Assembly (NCBI GenBank): GCA_002319875.1 | Contig: DCFS01000184.1 | Location: 4,189 to 10,253, forward strand | DNA: 6,065 bases | Direction of reading: 5' to 3' | From: Treponema sp. UBA1798 | Lineage (GTDB): Bacteria > Spirochaetota > Spirochaetia > Treponematales > Treponemataceae | Shown here: positions 1 through 5,872 of the stretch, one piece after another | Layout: the number at the start of each line of letters is the position of its first letter | Position numbering within the stretch: the stretch's first letter is position 1 | Translations under genes and position numbers: made by a program | The notes under the pieces: model-generated | Database searches by the model: none | The model's input: the letters and a program-made list of their open reading frames with translations, nothing else | What the model was told of the DNA's origin: nothing

Positions 1-18
1 ACTAAACTTAATACATTC

Positions 19-24
19 AGGAGG
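19..24 (+). promoter_or_regulatory. Ribosome binding site of the solute-binding protein gene
   Basis: A full Shine-Dalgarno sequence, AGGAGG, ends 4 nt before the ATG at 29. It is the strongest ribosome binding site in the window and fits the high expression normally required for a periplasmic binding protein. It also fixes the start codon. No promoter can be assigned, because only 28 bases precede the gene. Confidence 0.9.
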
Positions 25-28
25 TTTT

Positions 29-1312
29 ATGAAATTAATAACACGAATTGCAATGGCGTCTGCCATGCTTTTTGTCAGCGTAAACATGGTTTTTGCTGCT
101 TCAAAAAAGGCGACAAAATTAAGTTTCTGGACATTTCAGGAGTTGCACAGCGGATTCATGAAGGATGCTGCAGAAAGCTGGAATAAACTGCATCCTGATG
201 AACAGGTTGATCTGCAGGTCAGTGTACTCAGTTATGATGATCTGCATAATAAGCTGCTTATAGCGCTACAGTCAGGCAGAGGAGCACCTGATATCTGTGA
301 CATTGAGATTGGAAAATTTGCAAACTACCTTAAGGGGAAAAAACCGGGACTTGTACCGCTTAATGACGTTATTGCTCCGGAAAAAGATAAATTTATTATC
401 GGACGTTTTAACAGTTATAAGAAAGGTGATAATTACTACGGCATCGACTATCATGTAGGTGCAGCAGTCATGTATTACAATAAGGAACTGCTTGATCAGG
501 CTGGTATAAACCCGGATAAGATTGTTACATGGGATGACTACTATAATGCCGGTAAAATTGTAAAAGCAAAGACCGGAAAACCGATGTGTACAGTCGAATC
601 AACAGAACACTGGTCCTTCTATCCGCTGATCGTCCAGCAGGGCGGTGATTTTCTTGACAAGAACGGAAAGGGTGTTCTGGACAGCGAAGTCAACGTAAAA
701 ACTCTCGAGTTTCTTAAGAAACTCGTAGATGACGGTGTTGCCGTTATTGCTCCCGGCGGCTACCATCATTCTGAAGAGTACTGGGCTTTTATGAACAACG
801 AAGGTGCAGCAAGCGTCTGGATGCCGTTATGGTATATGGGACGTTTTACCGCATACATGCCGAAACTTAAGGGAAAGATGATCGTCCGGCCCCTTCCTGT
901 ATGGAAGCCCGGAGAAGCCCGTTCTGCAGGTATGGGAGGTACAGGAACGGCGGTCACGGTACAATCAAAATATCAGAATCTGGCGAAACGCTTTCTGTTC
1001 TATGCAAAGGGATCAAAGGAAGGTTCTATCAAGACATGGACCAAGCTTGGCTTTGATCCTATCCGCTGGGACGTCTGGACAGATCCTGCAATGAAAGCTC
1101 CCAATGAATATACGGCTTATTTCGGTACAGGAGTTTTTGATATGCTTTACAGCATCAAGGATGAAATTCTTGGTATCAATGTCGGCGAAAAGTTCCCGCT
1201 TGCACAGACACTGGTACAGAAAAACGTTATGTTCAAAGTCCTCGGAGAAAAAAGTATGACAGCGCGCGAAGCGCTGACTGCTGCCAATAAACAGCTTAAT
1301 GCGGCAGAATAA
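29..1312 (+). CDS. Sugar ABC transporter substrate-binding protein (CUT1 / family 1 extracellular solute-binding protein)
   Basis: This 427-aa protein should capture a sugar in the periplasm and deliver it to the two permeases encoded next. Residues 1-23 form a Sec signal peptide: a basic start (MKLITR), a hydrophobic core and a likely signal peptidase I site after V-F-A23. There is no lipobox cysteine, so it should be a free periplasmic protein, pointing to a diderm host. The mature part has the layout of MalE/AraN-like proteins: LSFWTF near residue 31, an APDI segment near 86-89, the MYYNKELLDQAGI hinge region near 148-160, and a tryptophan-rich C-terminal half. Length is normal for the family. 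The adjacent arabinofuranosidase gene suggests an arabino-oligosaccharide or arabinose ligand, as for Bacillus subtilis AraN; the ligand is inferred from context. Family assignment is secure. Confidence 0.93.
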   Translation: MKLITRIAMASAMLFVSVNMVFAASKKATKLSFWTFQELHSGFMKDAAESWNKLHPDEQVDLQVSVLSYDDLHNKLLIALQSGRGAPDICDIEIGKFANYLKGKKPGLVPLNDVIAPEKDKFIIGRFNSYKKGDNYYGIDYHVGAAVMYYNKELLDQAGINPDKIVTWDDYYNAGKIVKAKTGKPMCTVESTEHWSFYPLIVQQGGDFLDKNGKGVLDSEVNVKTLEFLKKLVDDGVAVIAPGGYHHSEEYWAFMNNEGAASVWMPLWYMGRFTAYMPKLKGKMIVRPLPVWKPGEARSAGMGGTGTAVTVQSKYQNLAKRFLFYAKGSKEGSIKTWTKLGFDPIRWDVWTDPAMKAPNEYTAYFGTGVFDMLYSIKDEILGINVGEKFPLAQTLVQKNVMFKVLGEKSMTAREALTAANKQLNAAE

Positions 1313-1339
1313 TATGCTTTCTGTTTTCCTTTAACGGGT

Positions 1340-1368
1340 CCGTCCCGTAAGTTCCACTTACGGGACGG
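1340..1368 (+). repeat. Perfect 13-bp inverted repeat (mRNA hairpin after the binding-protein gene)
   Basis: The arms 1340-1352 (CCGTCCCGTAAGT) and 1356-1368 (ACTTACGGGACGG) are exact reverse complements around TCC. In RNA the innermost pairs would probably open to give an 11- or 12-bp, GC-rich stem. It begins 28 nt after the stop codon of the binding-protein gene. The sequence after it (CTTTCCTGG) lacks the run of T expected of a strong intrinsic terminator, so a partial terminator or an mRNA 3'-end-stabilising hairpin is the better reading. Confidence 0.8.
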
Positions 1369-1406
1369 CTTTCCTGGTTTGAACAACGCAGCTTTGTTGT
1401 CTGAAA

Positions 1407-1430
1407 TGTCCAAAAACCTGTTTTTGGACA
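1407..1430 (+). repeat. Perfect 10-bp inverted repeat just upstream of the permease ribosome binding site
   Basis: The arms TGTCCAAAAA (1407-1416) and TTTTTGGACA (1421-1430) are exact reverse complements with the 4-nt loop CCTG. The stem ends 3 nt before the GGAG ribosome binding site (1434-1437) of the first permease gene, so folding could affect ribosome access. A shorter stem, ACAAC/GTTGT (1383-1387 with 1396-1400), lies just upstream. The pair looks like a dispersed intergenic palindromic element, but that cannot be tested from one copy. Confidence 0.75.
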
Positions 1431-1445
1431 CACGGAGTTTATAAA

Positions 1446-2351
1446 ATGATAAACCAAAAAAAAATCCAGTTTATAACAGAAAAAAATGCACCGTGGATTT
1501 TTGTGTCTCCTTTTCTCATTTCATTTGCAGTGTTTACCGTGTATCCGCTTATTTCTACCGTAATTATGAGTTTTCAGGATATTGCCGGGTTTGACGATAC
1601 AACATTTATAGGTCTTAAAAACTATAAAAACTTATTAAACACTCAGTTCTATACGGCTCTTGCAAACAGTACTGTATATACTATCTGGACACTTATTATT
1701 CTTATTCCGCTGCCCATGTTTCTTGCTGTTCTTATCAATTCAAAGACAACGGCATTAAGGAATTTTTTTAAGTCATCTTTTTTTCTGCCGGCTCTTACTT
1801 CTGTCGTAGTGGCAGGGATCTTTTTCAGATATGTATTCAGTGCCCAGGAAACGGCACTGATAAATACTATTCTTATTAAGATCGGAGCGAAACCTCAGAA
1901 ATGGTTGTTTCAGCGCGGTACTACCATGTTCGTTCTGGTTCTGTTCTGTACATGGAGATGGCTTGGTGTAAACATCATTTACTTTATATCAGGTCTTAAC
2001 GCCATACCCCAGGAACAGTATGAAGCGGCAGTTATAGACGGGGTAAATGCCTGGCAGAAGTTCTGGTACATAACCGTGCCGAATCTTAAACCGGTAACAG
2101 TTTACGTGCTCACCATAAGTATTTACGCCGGGTTTGCTATGTTTGCAGAAACATACACGTTGTTTTCTTCTGCAGCGTCTCCGGGCGATATCGGCTTGAC
2201 GCTGGTCTCGTATATTTATCTGGAAGGATTTAACTACGCTCACCTGGGCATGGGATCCACAATCGGTGTTGCACTGTTCATAATCATAATGATTATTAAT
2301 ATCATACAACTCTATTTTACCGGTGCCTTTAAAAAGCAGGGAGAAAATTGA
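1446..2351 (+). CDS. Sugar ABC transporter permease (MalF/AraP/UgpA-like, CUT1)
   Basis: This 301-aa inner-membrane protein is one half of the sugar channel. About six hydrophobic segments can be seen, near residues 17-41, 73-97, 109-130, 160-183, 217-240 and 266-292, the usual number for this type when the long MalF periplasmic insert is absent. The ATPase-docking EAA loop is clear: E193-A-A-V-I-D-G199 followed by ITVP (to P212). The N-terminal APWIFVSPFLISFAVFTVYP is typical of the first permease of such operons. The ATG at 1446 has GGAG 8 nt upstream. It ends 4 nt before the next permease start, so the two are probably translationally coupled. Substrate, arabinose or arabino-oligosaccharide, is inferred from the neighbouring GH51 gene; AraP is the closest named counterpart I can suggest. 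Confidence 0.93.
   Translation: MINQKKIQFITEKNAPWIFVSPFLISFAVFTVYPLISTVIMSFQDIAGFDDTTFIGLKNYKNLLNTQFYTALANSTVYTIWTLIILIPLPMFLAVLINSKTTALRNFFKSSFFLPALTSVVVAGIFFRYVFSAQETALINTILIKIGAKPQKWLFQRGTTMFVLVLFCTWRWLGVNIIYFISGLNAIPQEQYEAAVIDGVNAWQKFWYITVPNLKPVTVYVLTISIYAGFAMFAETYTLFSSAASPGDIGLTLVSYIYLEGFNYAHLGMGSTIGVALFIIIMIINIIQLYFTGAFKKQGEN
2338..2343 (+). promoter_or_regulatory. Ribosome binding site that decides the start of the second permease
   Basis: AGGGAG lies inside the last codons of the first permease gene and 12 nt before the ATG at 2356. That spacing is longer than usual, but no better-placed start exists in this frame between the two. It argues against the upstream in-frame ATG at 2323, which would add 11 residues of hydrophilic sequence and overlap the preceding gene by 29 bases. 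Confidence 0.6.
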
Positions 2352-2355
2352 CATC

Positions 2356-3204
2356 ATGTATAACCATAAAACAAATGTCATAATAGCAGAAACCGCAAAA
2401 TATATTGTACTGCTTATTATCGCCTGTTTTACACTTACTCCGTTCCTGTTCATGATTCTTTCGTCATTACGGCCCGGCAGTGAAATGGTTCAGAACGGTC
2501 TTACCGTGAATCTTGATTTTAGTACTATGACGCTGCATAATTTTCATGCATTGATTAATTATAACAGCGGATTATACTTTTTATGGTTCAGAAATAGTAT
2601 TATGATTACGGTACTGCAGACTGCTCTCGCTATGTTGTTCTGTTCTATGGTAGGCTACGGACTTGCCGTATATGATTTCCCCGGCAGGAATATTATATTC
2701 GTGCTTGTTCTTGCGGTAATGATGATTCCTACGGAAATACTGATTCTGCCGCTATTTAAACTTACGATATTTATGAATATTATAGATACCAAAGCCGGTG
2801 TTATACTGCCGTTTATTGTGTCTCCGTTCTCTGTGTTTTTTTTCAGACAGTATGCCATGGGTATTCCGCATGATCTTATTGATTCCGGACGTATAGACGG
2901 TTGTAACGAGATCGGTATTTTTTTCAGAATTATAAGTCCGGTTATGCTGCCTGCATTTGCGTCGATCATGATCCTTCAGGCTATGAACAGCTGGAACGCA
3001 TTCGTATGGCCGCTTATAGCGCTGCGTTCCGACGAACAGCTCACACTTCCGATCGGACTTATGTCGCTGCTTACGCCGTATGGTAACAACTATGATGTAC
3101 TTCTGGCAGGATCGGTAATTTCAATTATACCGATTATTATTCTGTTCTTATTAAATCAAAAGGCATTTATTACGGGCCTTACCGTGGGAAGCGTAAAAGG
3201 TTAA
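2356..3204 (+). CDS. Sugar ABC transporter permease (MalG/AraQ/UgpE-like, CUT1)
   Basis: This 282-aa inner-membrane protein is the second half of the sugar channel. From the ATG at 2356 it shows hydrophobic segments near residues 15-37, 79-104, 112-136, 147-163, 196-222 and 247-266. The ATPase-docking loop is present in variant form: D176-S-G-R-I-D-G182, with DSG where the consensus reads EAA, followed by IISP near 192-195. The C-terminus GLTVGSVKG closely matches the typical GLTAGAVKG-like ending of MalG/AraQ proteins, so the gene is complete. I prefer 2356 over the in-frame ATG at 2323 because it follows AGGGAG and leaves a 4-nt gap after the first permease. The arabinofuranosidase gene follows after another 4-nt gap. 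Family certain; sugar specificity inferred. Confidence 0.92.
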   Translation: MYNHKTNVIIAETAKYIVLLIIACFTLTPFLFMILSSLRPGSEMVQNGLTVNLDFSTMTLHNFHALINYNSGLYFLWFRNSIMITVLQTALAMLFCSMVGYGLAVYDFPGRNIIFVLVLAVMMIPTEILILPLFKLTIFMNIIDTKAGVILPFIVSPFSVFFFRQYAMGIPHDLIDSGRIDGCNEIGIFFRIISPVMLPAFASIMILQAMNSWNAFVWPLIALRSDEQLTLPIGLMSLLTPYGNNYDVLLAGSVISIIPIIILFLLNQKAFITGLTVGSVKG

Positions 3205-3208
3205 TAAT

Positions 3209-4708
3209 ATGAAAAAAACAACAATACTTATAGACAAAACACTTGTTATTGCAGAAACGGATGACCGTTTATTCAGTTCTTTCATCGAACATCTGGGACG
3301 TGCTGTGTATACGGGTATCTACGAGCCGGGACATCCGGCAGCAGACGAGCAGGGATTCCGTACTGATGTAATTGATCTGGTTCGTGAGCTTGGGGTTGAT
3401 TTGGTCCGTTATCCGGGGGGAAATTTTGTTTCCGGATACAACTGGCGGGACGGCATCGGCCCGCGCAGTCAGCGTCCCAGAAAACTTGATCTGGCATGGC
3501 ATTCAATAGAACCCAACCAGATAGGTATAGACGAATTCTACGACTGGACAAAAAAATCAAATACAAAAATCATGGGTGCGGTAAACATGGGAACAGGTAC
3601 GCCGAAGGAAGCAGGCGAACTTGTAGAATACTGTAATTTCCCGGGAGGTACCAGTCTGAGTGACCTCCGCAGGCAAAACGGGCACGAGCAGCCGTACGGT
3701 ATAAAAACATGGTGCATCGGAAACGAAATGGACGGCTCCTGGCAGATCTGTCATCTCGATGCAGACGAGTACGGCAGGAAGGCACGTGAAACAGCCAAAA
3801 TACTTAAATGGATAGACAAAAATGTCGAGCTGGTTGTGTGTGGCAGCGCAAGTTCCACGATGCCTACGTATCCTGAATGGGACCGTACCGTACTTGAATA
3901 TACGTACGACAACATAGATTTCCTTTCTCTGCACCGGTACTACGAAAATTTTGGTAATGATGAAGATTTTCTTGCATCGTTTGTTGATATGAACAGGTTT
4001 ATTAAAACCGTAGCCGGAACCGCAGATTATGTAAAGACACAGAAGCGCTCAACAAAGACGGTGAACCTTTCGTTTGACGAATGGAACGTCTGGTATCAGC
4101 AGAATCAAAAGGAACATGACTGGATGGAAGCTCCTGAAATACTGGAAGACCACTATTCGCTACTGGATGCGCTTGTGTTTGCAGGCCTTGGTGTAACGCT
4201 TATTAACAACTGTGACCGCGTAAAAATAGCATGCCTTGCCCAGCTGGTTAACGTAATAGCGCCGATCTTTACAAGAAAAGGCGGCGGGGTTATTAAACAG
4301 ACCATATTCTATCCGTTCAGGGATCTTTCAGTAAATGCACGGGGCACGGCCCTGCTGCCGATTGTCAGGACAGGCACGATAGAAACCCGTTACGGAGCTT
4401 CTCCTGTTATCACTGCAGCAGTTGTGGTGGACCGCAGCGGGAAATCTGTTCACGTTTTTTGTCTCAATACAGGCAAAACCGATGTACACTGTGTGGAACT
4501 GGATATGTCAACATTCGGCAGGCCTCAGCTGACAAAATGGCAGGAACTTTCCGGCAGTGATTTGAATGCTAAGAACATGTTTGAAACACCGGACGCTGTG
4601 GTTCCGCACCTGAACGACGCCGGAAAGATCAATGCAGCAGAAAAAAACGGTGTGTTTACCATGAATATACAGCCGCTTTCGTGGAATATTCTGACATTCA
4701 GTATATAA
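3209..4708 (+). CDS. abfA: Intracellular alpha-L-arabinofuranosidase, glycoside hydrolase family 51
   Basis: This 499-aa enzyme releases alpha-L-arabinofuranosyl residues from arabino-oligosaccharides, arabinan or arabinoxylan fragments (EC 3.2.1.55). No signal peptide is present, so it acts in the cytoplasm on imported oligomers. GH51 landmarks are intact: FIEHLGRAVYTGIYEP (residues 25-40), RYPGGNFVSGYNW (67-79), NFPGGT (143-148), GNE with predicted acid/base E173, and SFDEW with predicted nucleophile E291. These two positions are close to E175 and E294 of the Geobacillus stearothermophilus enzyme. The region after about residue 375 should be the C-terminal beta-domain. Length is normal (about 500 aa). 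The ATG lies 4 nt after the permease stop, with a weak AAAAGG 8 nt upstream, suggesting coupling to the transporter genes. Exact substrate preference cannot be read from sequence. Confidence 0.96.
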   Translation: MKKTTILIDKTLVIAETDDRLFSSFIEHLGRAVYTGIYEPGHPAADEQGFRTDVIDLVRELGVDLVRYPGGNFVSGYNWRDGIGPRSQRPRKLDLAWHSIEPNQIGIDEFYDWTKKSNTKIMGAVNMGTGTPKEAGELVEYCNFPGGTSLSDLRRQNGHEQPYGIKTWCIGNEMDGSWQICHLDADEYGRKARETAKILKWIDKNVELVVCGSASSTMPTYPEWDRTVLEYTYDNIDFLSLHRYYENFGNDEDFLASFVDMNRFIKTVAGTADYVKTQKRSTKTVNLSFDEWNVWYQQNQKEHDWMEAPEILEDHYSLLDALVFAGLGVTLINNCDRVKIACLAQLVNVIAPIFTRKGGGVIKQTIFYPFRDLSVNARGTALLPIVRTGTIETRYGASPVITAAVVVDRSGKSVHVFCLNTGKTDVHCVELDMSTFGRPQLTKWQELSGSDLNAKNMFETPDAVVPHLNDAGKINAAEKNGVFTMNIQPLSWNILTFSI

Positions 4709-4789
4709 ACGATAATCCCGCCCTGAGGCCGGATATGTTATTCCCTAAAGGCATTGCAGCCGGTTTTGATCTCTCCGCGCGGATAACGG
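4709..4789. other. Convergent intergenic gap without a clear terminator
   Basis: These 81 bases separate the stop codons of the arabinofuranosidase gene (plus strand) and the regulator gene (minus strand). I looked for a stem followed by a T-run on both strands and found only short GC-rich matches, such as the TCCGCGCGGA palindrome, with no T-tract. Termination here may be factor-dependent, or the two transcripts may overlap. Confidence 0.5.
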
Positions 4790-5701
4790 TCAGTCAGTAA
4801 AAATGGAACGGACTTTTATGTTCTGGTTGTAGTTTCCGAATCCTTTGCCAAACAAGGTGCATCCTCCCGTATGTCTGGCATTTTCGGGAACTGCAATCCG
4901 GAACGATATTGTTGAACCGGGTTCAAGGTTCAGTTCGCTTATGCGGGTACCGGATATTCTGCCGCCGTCCACAAACGCACCCTGTCTGGTTACCGTAAGC
5001 AGCTTAAGCAAACCGTACGAATTCCAGTTCGGATCCCACCATCCGGGAGTAAAAAGACCTTTTTCTCCTCCAAAGTCGCCGGGGCTTGTCCAGAACCCCA
5101 GCTGCACTCCATTAACGGAAAAGTAAATATCAGACGGCCAGTTGTTGCAGTAGCCGGGAGCTTCCGAACTTATTTCAAATGAAAACTGGAGTTCCGTAAT
5201 CGTCTGACCCTGCTCCAGATAGTTGGGTATGCGGTATTCTACAAAACCCTTCGTGAACCAGAGGATCGTTGCTTCCATTGCTTCCGGAGCGGCAAAGTAA
5301 CGGGGATCGTCTATTTTTCCTATGAGCGAAGTGCGTGAAGCAAGACCGCAGGTTGGAGAGATCTGATACTGTGTAAAGTGTCCTATCGGAATTTCTGTTT
5401 CAAATACCCGGTCTGTTTTTGAGGAAGAAAGCAGGTTTATCATAAACTGATAGTCTTTAATCATGCAGTTCTTTTGCGACCCGCGCAGACCGGGGGAATA
5501 CACGTATTCGACAAGCCCGGCATCCTCAAGGATCTTCATATTGTGCGTAATGGCACCATTCGTAATGTGAAGAGCTGCTGCCAGTTCCTTATAGTTTATG
5601 TCTCTGTTCTTAATTATAAGCTGCAGCATTTTCACACGAGTCTCTGATTCAAGTGCATGACTTACCGTAACAATGTCCTGTATGGACTCTATACTACGCA
5701 T
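4790..5701 (-). CDS. ArsR-like winged-helix regulator with a predicted beta-sandwich sensor domain
   Basis: This 303-aa protein probably controls the adjacent transport and arabinofuranosidase genes. Residues about 10-85 form an ArsR-type winged helix-turn-helix: LESETRVKMLQLI (18-30), NYKELAAALHI (36-46), recognition helix around TNGAITHNMKILEDAGLV (47-64) and a wing ending near 75. The metal-binding cysteine motif of classic ArsR proteins is absent. Residues about 102-298 form a second domain rich in W, G, P and alternating hydrophobic residues, with segments such as PTCGLAS (116-122), EAPGYCNNWPSD (180-191), LGFWTSPGDFGG (201-212) and LFGKGFGNYNQ (283-293). It looks like a jelly-roll, carbohydrate-binding-like fold, but this is inference. 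I have the impression that similar proteins sit beside sugar genes in gut and soil bacteria; none known to me has an assigned ligand. The ATG at 5701 is the first usual start after an in-frame TAG at 5726-5728. Confidence 0.85.
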   Translation of the reverse strand: MRSIESIQDIVTVSHALESETRVKMLQLIIKNRDINYKELAAALHITNGAITHNMKILEDAGLVEYVYSPGLRGSQKNCMIKDYQFMINLLSSSKTDRVFETEIPIGHFTQYQISPTCGLASRTSLIGKIDDPRYFAAPEAMEATILWFTKGFVEYRIPNYLEQGQTITELQFSFEISSEAPGYCNNWPSDIYFSVNGVQLGFWTSPGDFGGEKGLFTPGWWDPNWNSYGLLKLLTVTRQGAFVDGGRISGTRISELNLEPGSTISFRIAVPENARHTGGCTLFGKGFGNYNQNIKVRSIFTD

Positions 5702-5707
5702 ACAACT

Positions 5708-5736
5708 ATTATAATGAATGGTAAACTAATAATCAA
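5708..5736 (-). promoter_or_regulatory. Sigma-70 promoter of the regulator gene, predicted leaderless
   Basis: On the minus strand, -35 TTGATT (5731-5736) and -10 TATAAT (5708-5713, a perfect consensus) are separated by exactly 17 bp. The expected start point, 7 nt past the -10, is base 5701, the A of the regulator ATG. No Shine-Dalgarno sequence lies upstream of the ATG, which agrees with a leaderless transcript. Confidence 0.8.
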
Positions 5737-5872
5737 ATGAGACGTTTTCAAAAATCTGTTAACTTTTGGAAAGTGGCTCTATTACTTTTGATAACAGTAC
5801 CGAATTTCACGGATATAGGACACCCGAAGAAAAAAGTTCTTCCCTCGTCTGTTATTTTGCCGTTCCGTCGCT
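5737..5872. other. AT-rich intergenic region between the regulator promoter and the toxin gene
   Basis: No gene is visible here. It holds an inverted repeat CTGTTA (5756-5761) / TAACAG (5792-5797) that encloses two copies of a TTA(A)CTTTTG direct repeat 22 bp apart, and a weak GAAGAA/TTCTTC stem (5826-5842) downstream of the toxin gene. Neither stem has a following T-run that would make it a confident terminator. Confidence 0.45.

Larger units (their letters stand above)
1313..1445 (+). promoter_or_regulatory. Structured 133-nt spacer between binding-protein and permease genes
   Basis: This untranslated spacer contains three inverted repeats (1340-1368, 1383-1400, 1407-1430), listed separately where strong. 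No T-tract follows the strong first stem and I see no convincing promoter, so read-through into the permease genes is expected. In many sugar transport operons (malE-malF is the classic case) a hairpin after the binding-protein gene stabilises the upstream mRNA and lowers downstream expression. The same role is inferred here. The right end holds the ribosome binding site of the first permease gene (GGAG, 1434-1437, 8 nt before ATG). Confidence 0.6.

Noticed and set aside
1340..1378. Strong intrinsic terminator after the binding-protein gene
   Set aside because: The stem is strong but is followed by CTTTCCTGG rather than a T-run, and the permease genes downstream have no visible promoter, so full termination would silence them.
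1147..1431. 94-codon minus-strand open frame
   Set aside because: It runs across the hairpin spacer and the antisense of the binding-protein gene, with no family resemblance; the inverted repeats explain the part outside the gene.
2323..2355. Upstream in-frame ATG at 2323 as start of the second permease
   Set aside because: It would overlap the first permease gene by 29 bases, adds a charged 11-residue stretch not typical for the family, and has no Shine-Dalgarno sequence at proper spacing; ATG 2356 follows AGGGAG.
1989..2453. 154-codon open frame on the minus strand
   Set aside because: It lies antisense across both permease genes, whose family and membrane segments are clear, and its translation shows no recognisable domain.
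3282..3934. Several overlapping minus-strand open frames inside the arabinofuranosidase gene
   Set aside because: They are shadows of a gene with intact GH51 motifs; the translations are low-complexity mixes with no domain signature or ribosome binding site.
4845..5126. 93-codon plus-strand open frame opposite the regulator
   Set aside because: It is antisense to the conserved C-terminal domain of the regulator and resembles no family I know.
5826..5842. Terminator for the toxin gene (GAAGAA/TTCTTC)
   Set aside because: Only 6 AT-rich pairs, and on the minus strand the T-run lies in the loop region rather than after the stem.
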